Positions 23,159-33,900 of a stretch of DNA of 48,874 nt are shown piece after piece. Numbering within the stretch: position 1 is the stretch's first letter; the number at the start of each line of letters is the position of its first letter. This DNA is from Verrucomicrobiota bacterium. GTDB lineage: Bacteria > Verrucomicrobiota > Verrucomicrobiia > Limisphaerales > UBA9464. The position numbers and the translations under genes are program-made. The notes beneath the pieces are model-generated. The model saw only the letters and a program-made list of their open reading frames with translations, was not told where the DNA came from and did not search any database. The stretch is from positions 1 to 48,874 of the forward strand of contig JAFLEF010000056.1 of the NCBI GenBank assembly GCA_017309115.1. Direction: 5' to 3'.

Positions 23159-24571
23159 ATGGAGCACGAAAAACCGGAGGTGCCGCGGCCGCAGGACGGC
23201 AAAGACGAACTGAATCTGGCGGAGTTTCCTCTCTCGGCTATTGCTGATCGGCTTGATCCGAAGCAGAAGTCCCTGGTTTTCGAGGATCGCGTGTGGGACC
23301 GGAACCGGGGTGATTTGGTCACCCGCCAATTACTCATCACCGCCGCCGAAGAGTATGGCTTGCCCACCGCCCTCGACGACGAGGTCATTCTGGGATTGGT
23401 TCAACTGTCTCGGCTCCACGGGTTCGCCGAACGGCGCGTTCCCTTTACCCGCTACCAACTGATTCAGCTCTTGGGCTGGCGCGACGAATCCAAGAGCTAC
23501 CAGCGCATCGAGAAGTCGCTGAACCGGTGGATCGGCGTAACGCTCTACTACCAGAATGCCTGGTGGGACCGGGAGGGCCAATGCTGGGTCGACGAGAAAT
23601 TCCACCTGCTCGACAACGTGACCCTCTTCGACCGGGAAAAGTATTCGCACCGGAACCGGGTCCAAACGCCGCTACCGATCTCCAGCTTTACCTGGAACGA
23701 AGTGGTCTTCCGTAGCTTCCGCGCGGGCAATCTCAAGAGCCTGGATTTCGACTTCTTCAAGCGCTTGGAAGGAGCCGTCGCCAAGCGGCTCTACCGGTTT
23801 CTCGACAAACGCTTCTTCCATCGGCCGCGCTGGGAATTTCATCTCCAGGAACTGTGCTGGGAACACGTCGGACTCGCCCGTTCGTATGATGCGGCCAACC
23901 TCAAGCGGAAGCTCCGACCGGCGATCAAAGAACTTGAGCGTCACCAATTCATCCGACCGGCATCGGACACGGAGCGCTTTCGAAAGGTCAGCTCCGGCAA
24001 ATGGCGGGTTTTCTTCGAGCGGGCGGGCAGGGGAGTCGCCAAAGTTCTGGCGCCACCCTCGAATACCGACGCCCTTTGCCAGGCCTTGATCGACCGGGGA
24101 GTAACTCGCTCCACGGCCCTCGAAACGGTCGAGAAGTTCCCCAGAGAGCAGATTGAACATCAGTTGGAGGTCTTCGACTGGCTGCTCAATCGCAAGGACT
24201 CCCGACTCCTCCGCAATCCCGCCGGTTACCTGGTGAGCGCCATCCGGAGTGAGTACGTCGCACCCCAGGAATTCACCGCACGGCGCGAGCAGGCCGAGCA
24301 AAAGGCTCGGTCTGAAGAGCTCGATCGACGACGACAGGCACGGATCGTACGCGAACGGGCTCGGGAGGAACTGAAACTCCAAGTCCGTCGACAAGCGGTC
24401 GAATCCTTCTGGTCGTCGTTCTCGCAAGAAGAACGGGATCGACTGGAAACTGAGTGTCTCCACGGGGCTAACTCCTTCGAACGTTCTCTGTTGAAAAAAG
24501 GAGGGACCCTCGGAGCTGCGACTCGAGAGAAACTATTCGAGGAATTCGCGTTGAAGAGTTTAGCGGGATGA
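23159..24571 (+). CDS. repA: Plasmid replication initiator RepA (RPA family)
   Basis: 470 residues from ATG at 23159 after GGGAGGGAAG. Matches the replication initiator protein A family: long winged-helix N-terminal half (LITAAEEYGLPTALDDEVILGLVQLSRLHGF, then WIGVTLYYQNAWWD), a second block ending in FHRPRWEFHLQELCWEHVGLARSYDAANLKRKLRPAIKELE, then a basic coiled segment near residues 380-420 (ARREQAEQKARSEELDRRRQ) and an acidic-hydrophobic tail. It binds the six iterons just upstream and starts replication. A degraded second copy lies at 43895-44797. Confidence 0.9.
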   Translation: MEHEKPEVPRPQDGKDELNLAEFPLSAIADRLDPKQKSLVFEDRVWDRNRGDLVTRQLLITAAEEYGLPTALDDEVILGLVQLSRLHGFAERRVPFTRYQLIQLLGWRDESKSYQRIEKSLNRWIGVTLYYQNAWWDREGQCWVDEKFHLLDNVTLFDREKYSHRNRVQTPLPISSFTWNEVVFRSFRAGNLKSLDFDFFKRLEGAVAKRLYRFLDKRFFHRPRWEFHLQELCWEHVGLARSYDAANLKRKLRPAIKELERHQFIRPASDTERFRKVSSGKWRVFFERAGRGVAKVLAPPSNTDALCQALIDRGVTRSTALETVEKFPREQIEHQLEVFDWLLNRKDSRLLRNPAGYLVSAIRSEYVAPQEFTARREQAEQKARSEELDRRRQARIVRERAREELKLQVRRQAVESFWSSFSQEERDRLETECLHGANSFERSLLKKGGTLGAATREKLFEEFALKSLAG

Positions 24572-24927
24572 GGGGGAGAAAAAAGCTCAGGAAGCCGAAT
24601 TTGATTTGACGCCTGAAACGGTTCTGTGGATTCCTATAAAAACATAAGGCGTTGTACGGCCTCTTTCTTAGGCGACAACCCAGTGACCTCTAACTCAGGT
24701 CCTTCCCCGTTCCTGGCGGCTGCGCCTATATCCATCGGAGATTGGATTAATGCAGACAGGACCGTGGAGTTATCCATTCACCCGAATAATAACTGCATAC
24801 GCAGAATATCCAATCCTGATTATCTGGATGAACTCTCGGCCCTTTTTTGTTTCATGACGGCATCCTTGGCGCCGCACTAGTAACCTTATCGACTCATCCA
24901 TCTTCAGATCGAAATCCACGAACTTCT
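24572..24927 (+). other. Leader region of the giant secreted protein
   Basis: 356 bases without a supported gene. A short open frame (24626-24880) has no domain or ribosome-binding site and is probably spurious. The AT content rises relative to repA. This segment should hold the promoter of the gene at 24928. Confidence 0.4.
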
Positions 24928-27900
24928 ATGCAACGATTACTCCAGTTCTTAGCCGCATCTGTCTTCCTCTCCGCTTTCCTATCGGCCCAGATTGCCAATC
25001 CGCTCTCAAAGGATTCGATGAGAGAGCTTCAGCAAAGCGTAAAGCCCATTGATGGGCACAGCACATTGCACGAGCGAGTACTGGCCCAAACCGGTCCTTC
25101 CGGGGAATCCATCCTCACCACCAACCGGTTCGTGGAACTCGCCACCGGCCTCAATCATTGGCAAGACGATGCATGGCTCCCCTCCGAAGAAGTTCTCAAC
25201 GTAGAGAATGGCGAGGCGGTGGGGCTACAGGGCCAGCACAAAGTGTGGTTGCCGGGGCAGGCAGGCGATGGCTCCTTAATCCGCCTGAAGTTGCCAACCG
25301 GTGAGTTGATGCAAAGCATGGTTTTTGGAATCGGCTATTACGATCCTACCACCGGTCAATCGGTGTTGTTAGCGGAGGCCAAGCCGGCACCGGGTGTGCT
25401 GTATCCACCCAATCAAGTCCTGTATGAGGATGCCTTTGATACACTAAAAGCAGCTCTTCGATACACTTACACAAAGACTGGATTTGAACAGGACGTGATT
25501 CTGGGGGAAACACCGCCCAGCCCAAAGGTATTTGGACTTAGCGAAAAAAGCCGCTTGGAAGTTTGGACAGAATTTCTGGAGGCACCCGAGCCGGAGGTTG
25601 AAGAACGGGTCATTAATGAGCAAGCGGTCGCGGCGAACCGCGAGTCGGCCATGCGCGACCACCGTTTAACCTTTGGAACCATGCGCATGGATGAAGGGCG
25701 AGCCTTTCCAAAACAGGCCGACGACCAAACGCTCGCCTTGGTGTCCAAAGAATGGGTGCGGACGCCGGATCAACGTCAATTTCTGGTGGAGGCCGTCGTC
25801 GTTGATGACCTCAAGCCTGGCTTAGAGGCACTACCTCCCTCCCGAGAAGGCGCCAATCTACGCCGTCCCGTTTCCGGCCGCTTGATGGCGGCACGAACCG
25901 ATCGACCTAGGGCACGACCACCTGGCGAACCGACACGCGAGATCGAAGTCGCGTCCACCGACAAGCCAGAAACGCCGGGATTGGTGGTGGACTACATTCT
26001 AAATGGAGGTTCACCGAATGTTACATTTTATTCCGGCACAACTTACCACGTGACCGGGCCATTCAACGCTACTGGGTCGCAGACCATTTTTGAACCTGGA
26101 GTAATCTTCAAATACAAGAAAAACGTCAGCGCTCGGCTTAACATAGCTACACCCATCTCTTGGCTGGCGTCCGCCTATCGGCCGGTGGTCTTCACGGCTG
26201 AACATGACAATACCATTGGCGCAGTAGTGGCGACGGGAACTCTCACCGGATACTACGCCGATCCGGCCTTGGAAATCACCACTTCGAGTTCCTTCGACCT
26301 TAAACACTTTCGAATAACCCACGCCAAGACCGCTCTAAAACTTTCGGGTGCCGGGACGCCAACAGCAACCCTCTGGCACGGCCAGTTTGTAAACTCGGAA
26401 ACAGGTCTCCTGATCAATAAAGCTGCTACGGTTCGACCTCGCAACATCCTGTTTCACAATGTCGTGTGGACCTTGGATGGGACCTCCACAACAGCTCCCA
26501 TCCAGGCGGAACACCTCACCGTTAACACTGCAACGCTATTCAACAAGGGTGGCTTCTCCTCACTTACCGTAGCAAATTCAATCCTAGCTGGAGTAGCGAC
26601 ATTGCCCGGGGCCTCCTACAGCGCGGTGTCCGGAAGCGTCGTTACCCCAAGCAACCCGACGACTGTATTTCAGGTTTCAGGCGCCGGTCGCAACTACTTG
26701 CCTACTACGTCCGCATACCGCAATGTTGGATTAACCACTATAAATACCCAGCTTAGGGCCGAACTAGCGGGGATGACCACGGAGGCGCCTACCGTCTACT
26801 CCGGCAGTCTGACGACATGGAACCCGGTGGTTGCTCGAGACTCGAACACGCCGGATTACGGCTACCACTATCAACCAATCGACTTCGCCATTAATCACGT
26901 CCCGATAGTCAACACCACACTCAACATCAATCCTGGCGTAACAATCGCCAAACTAGGCACCAATAACTTGGGAATTCGGCTAACTGGGACGGCTAATCTG
27001 TGCGCTAAGGGGACTCCTACTAGTCCTATCAACTTTACACGGTATACCGCAATCCAAGAGCAGCCGGAGGATTGGAATGGTTCGCCAACACTATCGGAAG
27101 TTATGGTCTCCGTAGGCACCACTGGCACGGTGGGTCTTCGCTTTTGCTCCTTTCATCTCAATCCCCACAAAAACGACCAGCATTCAATCTACGTTTATCA
27201 AACACCAGCCAATATAGGGAGGCTATTGATGCGGGACTGCGACCTATTTCTTGGGAATCACTGGTTCTTCGGGCCCACCACAGGGCCTATCCCAAGACTG
27301 CAGTTCATTAATAATATATTTGAATCGGCGGACGTCGAGTTCTACGGGCAAACCATTATCGAGGCACGAAACAACCTATTTCGAAGGGGAAATCTCATGT
27401 GGTTACCGGGCACAGCCACCTCGTGGGCATTTCAGGATAACCTAATTGATAGTGCTTTTCTGATTTTCTCCGAGAACGAGTTGGGATTCGTTCGTAGCCA
27501 CAACGCCTATTACAATATTCAAGGCTCGATTCCGCCACTCAATGGCACCGAAATACAGCTTTCTACATTGACCTATGCCTCTGCAACTTATGGGAGTTTT
27601 ACGGGACGCTATTATACGGGGGGAAATGCGGCGCTGGTAGATAGAGGTAGCCGTGTCTCTGACCAAGCTCGATTGCGTTACTACACAACAGTCTCCATCA
27701 ATACTCCGGAACAAAACTCATTGGTGGATATTGGGTTCCATTATGTCGCACTCAACGGAAGTGGCGTTGCTCCTGACTCCAACGGGAACGGTACAATCGA
27801 TTATCTGGAAGAACTGGGTACCTCCTGTGATTGCGAGTATAATAGTTGCGCGAACTTGCCTGTCGCGGTGGCTTTAACAAGCCCATTAAGCGGGCAGCTA

Positions 27901-30900
27901 TTCCTGACCTCACCCACCAACATCATTGTCAATGCGATTGCGAGCGACCCAGATGGCGCAATCCAAAATGTTAAATTCTACATTAATGGATCCCTCGTGT
28001 TTACGGACACCGCTGCACCGTACCAATACTATTGGGACAATGTCATGTCTGGCCCCTATACAATCTACGCGACGGCAACGCCTGTCGTCGGAACGGCAGT
28101 AACGACCCCAAACGTCGGGGTCACCGTTTATAGTAGCCCAACTATTTCGATTATTGAACCAACGACCGTCAATTCCGTACTTCCACCGGGTAGTAGCGTT
28201 ACGTTCAAAATTGCAGCCACGGCTCCGAACACCACAGTTTCCAAAGTGGAGCTCTACACAGGAATCGCCACGCTTGTTGGACAGGCCGCGAAGGTAGGGG
28301 AGGAGTATTGGGTTACTATTAATAACTTAGCGAATGGCAGTCATTATTTCTACGCCCGGGTCACCGATGAGCTTAACCGATTTCGTGACTCCGAACCGGT
28401 GATAATCCAAATCATTAATCCTGGGGAATTTCCTACATCAATTGTTATTACAGCTCCGACACCAAACGCTCAGATTACGGAAGGGTCGTCCGTAGTGGTC
28501 AAGGCAGCCGTCAGTACCAGCCCATCCATAGCGCGGGTTGAATTCTATGATGAGGATGAATTGATCGAGACGGACTACCAGGCACCTTACGCTGCCACCT
28601 TTACGCCAAAGGCGGGTCCACACAAGCTCGTCGCGAAGGCTTACACTACGGCGGTCCCTTCGAAGAATGCGCGTTCAGCCCCGGTCTCCCTTTCTGTTAA
28701 CGTTCCAGGAGCGGCCAGTGGACCGGGATATTGGGAAACCTATGGAATTGGAGCCGGTGTTCTCCACCCAATTGGGCAAAATGACATATTCTATGACTTA
28801 ATAATTGGCGAGGATGGAACTTTAATCGGGGCACATGAGGTGTGGACAAGTACGCCTGAGTACGATTTCCTAATCGCTAAGCTCGGCGAGTCAGCTTGGT
28901 TTGCGCCAGAAGGTCGAGAATTTGGCGGGCTTCTTACTGATCCTTCGTCGGCAATTACAGGCCTAAAATACGATGGTGTTTACTACGCTTCAGCTCCTAA
29001 CGGGCTCTATTACTGGACGGGTATGGAATGGCAGCAAATCTTTGCGACGGAGGGTACTTACCCCGCCACATGCCCTAGTATAAACACTTATGCGTACCTG
29101 AGCGACGCAGTGTTGGCATTGGTTCCTTGGCGAGGGGATATCATTGCCGGAGGTGCGTTCAATTTGTCATCATCTTCAATTCAAAACATCGCTAGGATTT
29201 CAACCATCACAAAGACTGCATCGTCATTGGGTGTAACGCTTAATGGCCGAGTGCGGGCTCTGCTCGTGCTCGACGACATACTCTATGTGGGAGGAGAGTT
29301 TACAGCGGTAAATGGAGACACCGCCATCGCATATCTGGCGAAGTATGATGGTACATCTTGGTCAGCCGTGCCTCAAAGCGGTTTGAATGGTTCAGTGTGG
29401 GCGCTCGCGGAATGGCAGGGAAAACTAGTGATTGGAGGTAGGTTTACTACCGCCGGCGGAAGTTCGACTGCCAATGGGATCGCCCTCTGGGATGGGTCCT
29501 CCTGGAGCACGGTGGGAAGGGGCGTCTCCGGCCAACCAGATCTCGACGAGGTGGCGCCTCCAGTAGCCGTAATGGCCTTGGCTTCGCGCGGTTTGAATCT
29601 CTATGTCGGAGGACGGTTCACTAACTGTTTAGATTACAACGGAGTTACGAACGTGGTCAACAACGTGGCCGAGGCAATCTGGGATGTCGCGACACAGAAA
29701 TGGACGTGGCGGTCCATGGATGGCGGCGTCAACGACGGTTCAGTCAGCTGGATCGCTTTTGGTAGTAAACCCTCTAATGTGGGGGTGCATGCGCTCGTCG
29801 TCCAGGAGGGGCAGTTGGGAAGTTATGATGTTGTCGCGGCCGGATGCTTCGAGAAGGCCGGTTCGCTTTTGGCTGCGAATATCGCCCGGTGGCGCGTCGG
29901 GACGGGCAATGGGCAGGGTGTAAGCCCACTGGTGACAATTACGGTGCCCTCTGCGTCAAGCGGTTTCGTGGCGGCGCCCGGACAATCTGTTCAGGTGCAC
30001 GGCATAGCGTTCACCTCCGGTCAAGCAGGACATCGAGTAACGACCGTAAAGCTGTATGGGAAGAAGGACGATGGTAACCCCGAGCCGTTGGCCACCGATG
30101 AGGCATACTTTAATGAGGCTAACGGTAGTTATCTCTTTAACTTCACTTGGTCGTCTGACGATCTCGGACGCCACCAGCTTTGGGTGGTCGCCACGCAGGT
30201 TGACGAAAATAACGCGGCCTTTTCTGAGGGAACGTCCCCGCGGGTTGTCGGTACAGTTAAGAATTCCTCCACGACTCTTCCGTCGAGCGACGATTTCATC
30301 CCGATTGTGAATGAGGGACGCACAGTGAGGCTCGATGTCCTGGCCAACGACCAACAACCGGCGACTCGCCGGATTACCGGCGTGCGACGATACACTGGCG
30401 CAAGCGGCCTGGGTGGCCAGCCAGCTACCCTCGGAGTGGTGCGGCCAACCGCCGATGGCCGGGCTCTAGAGTATTCGCCGAGGCCCGGTGCCTTTGGGCA
30501 GGACGTCTTCTACTATGAATCCAAGGAGGGATCCAGCTCATCGGTCGCGGCTGTGGTAATCCAACTTAGTATCGCGCCGTTAGTTAGCATAACGTCTCCA
30601 ACTGACGAATATGAGCTTCCGCCGGGCCAAACCAGTGTCAACATCACGGGAATGGCAAACAGAAGGGATGCCCCTATTGGTAGCATCAAATGCTATCGAA
30701 ATGGTACGCTGCTCAATACCATTCCGAATCCTTCGGGAGCCGCCTTCAGCTTTTCTAGCGGCACCCTCGCTCCCGGGTGGCATATCATTTCGGTTGTCGC
30801 CACCGACAATCGGACCCCAGTCGCCCTGAGCTCCACTCAGACGGTCACGATTAGGAGAAGGAAAACTGGAACGGACACTCCTCCAATCGCAAAGCTCATC

Positions 30901-33900
30901 AACCTGGCAAACCCGACCACCGCCATCTCCACGGTGGATGCGACCGACTACCCGATCGTCCGCGAGGGCATGCTGGCTTTGACGGGCGACGCCTATGACC
31001 CCGACAATAGCCCTCCACCAGCAGCGCCCATTGATGCACTTTCCTACTCCATTCAGATTCATCATCCGGGCGGTGTCGGCGAACCTCTCGCTACGTTGAC
31101 GCCCGGAACTTTGGACCCCGACGGGTTTGCGCCGCTGTCTGGAAACCTGGTTAATGGATCGTTAGGCGTGATCAATCTGGCTCGAATTCCCAACGGAGTT
31201 TACGACCTCTGGTTGATTGTGCGCGGCGGACCCCTCAGCGCGGTTGATGTCGTTCGCATTGCGGTTGACAGTGAGCTCAAACTAGGTCGACTGACCTTTA
31301 GTGAGCAGGACACACTGATTCCGGTCAATGGAATCCCCCTCTCGTTGATTCGGACATACGATTCGTTCGACCCCGAGTCCGGCGATTTCGGCCCCAGTTG
31401 GCGGTATTCTCTCATGGATCTGGGGGCGCAGTTTGACGAAGTCCGCGAGGACGAGACTCCATTCCTCGAATTGGGCAGCACAGGAGCGGATACTTACACG
31501 CTGCCGCCAATTAGCGTACGCTCAGGTGGTGGCTACAATCTGTCACTCACGCTGCCCGGCGGTGAACGAACCACTTTTGTGTTCACTCCCCGTCGTTCAA
31601 ATACGACCCAACTCATGTTTGCCGAGTGGAAATCGGCCCCCGGCGTGGACGCTACGCTGACCATTGAGCCGGAAGACGGGGTTCAAAACACCATTAACTT
31701 TTATGCCAATGGGCTCGGAAATCCCGTCTGGAATGGAGGCGATGTTCACATCCCGTTCGAGCGTTATGATATTCCCAAGTTGCGCCTGACCACCGCGGAT
31801 GGGACGGAATTCTACTTGGAAAGAAGCCCGAGTGATGCTCAAGCCCCGCATTACTTTATCCAGCAGACGACCGGTAAGTACGCGCCGGTTCAGCCCCGTC
31901 CCGGGCCCATCCGGCTCACCAAGATCAAGCAACCCACGGGCGACCAGATAGTCATAACTCCAAACGCGCCTGGCGTCGATGGGGAGATCGCCCACCTCCC
32001 GGCCAATTCAACCACCGCCACGCGGAAATTGACCTTCAAACGCGATGACCGGGATCGGATCATCGAAATCCGTGACCCGGCTACTCTTGAGAGCGGCTCT
32101 CCGGTGGCCATCATGAAGTACACCTACGATCCGACAACCGGTAACCTCATCCAGGTCCATCGCTTAATCAATCGAACCACAGCAACCTACGCGACGACCA
32201 CCTACCATTACGATCATCCGCGTTTCCCACATTACCTGACCGCCGCCGTCGATCCGCGAGGGGTTCAAGTTGCGCGAACCGATTATGATGACTCTGGGCG
32301 TCTAAATTCGGTCGTAGATAGCACCGGGCGAACCACTACCTACACTTATCCGACTTCAGGTTTTAGTGACTCTCGCACCAAGGCGCGGGTAGAAAGTCGC
32401 GACCACGAGCAGAATCTCCGAATCACCGAAGCCGATCAGTTTGGCAATGTGGTTTATTCCGTCAGCAAGGGTCCGCCTCCGAGTAATCTTCAACTCGATG
32501 CGATCCGTAGGTTTACCTATGGTAATACCGGGTTCCCCAATCGTTTGACTCAGGAGGAGACGACGGTTCGAGATCCCGCTAATAGTAGCGGCACGTTATT
32601 CAGTCTGCTGCGGGATTATGACTATAACGACAGTGATAATCCGCTGTTTCCCACCAGTGTCACCGATTGGCACGTCTTGGGGACCCCGAGTAGTCTGTTG
32701 AGAACGCGCAAGGTGATTTACGACAAATACGGCCAGGTCACCCAGCAGATTGACCCACTCTATTCCTCCGGAACCACGGTCCACACCGACACCACCTACG
32801 ATTCGATCACCCACCAGCCCCTGATCCAGTCGTTCACCGGGACGGTCCCCTTGGGTAACTCCAAGACCCTCTCCCAGAATGTCTATTATCCCCTGACGGC
32901 CGCTCCCGGCCAGGCCGGACGTTTGAACTACTCGCTCGACGCCAATAATAACGCGATCGTCTATGAATACGCTACGAGCACTCTCGCCGGAAGTTACCGG
33001 GTGGGCGATCTGCTCTCAGTGACAGCATGGGAAAACGGTCCCAATGTGACATTCCTTAGCAAGACAAGCTATACGTACGACGCCAATGGCAATGTTCGCA
33101 CAGAGATTCAGCGAAATAGTTCCAACGTCGAACTGCGTAGAACCACCTACGAGTACGATGTTCAGAATCGGCGAATCAAAACCATCGACGCCATGGGCGG
33201 CGTTTCCGAACAGAAGTTCAACCTAGCGGGACAAGCGGCTCAATCGATCGACCGGTACGGTTATTCGACCTACACCTTCTATGACCGGCTCAATGCCGCT
33301 TCATGCATCCGAAACCCAGACGACACTTATCAATTCACCTTGACCTATTACACCGGAACTCCTGCTCAGCGAGTCGTCGTGCGCACGGACCGTGCGCTCG
33401 TCTCCAGCAGCGTTGCCGGAGCTTGGTCTGGCCTTACGGCCACGCGGACGTATTACGACGCGCTTGGCCGGGCGGTAAAGACCGAGCGAGTCAAGGATTT
33501 GGCGCTGGTCGAAAGCACCGGTGGAAGTATCAAGGATTTGCCCGGGGTTCTGAATCTGAACCTGATTTGCGATGTAAGTCTCTCGCCCTCTCCAGCGCCC
33601 ACGGTGCTGGAGACTACCCAGACCGAGTACTACGACGACGGTCGAGTGTGGAGAACCATTGATGCCGGCGTCCAGGTGACCACCTACACCTATTCGAGCG
33701 ACGGACTCACACGCACGACCAAGCCACCCTCTTACAGCGACGGTGGCACCGTCACGACGGACATCATCGAGACCTCCGATCTCAATGGGAATCTGATTTA
33801 TAGCCAAACCAAGAGCTACCTGAACGGATCTGTTCAGACCCACCGGCCGCAAACTCGGTACTATTACGATCAACTGAACCGTCGCCTACGCACCCGGATC

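Noticed and set aside
24626-24880. 84-codon open frame before the giant secreted gene
   Set aside because: No domain, no ribosome-binding site, and overlap with the probable leader of the next gene.
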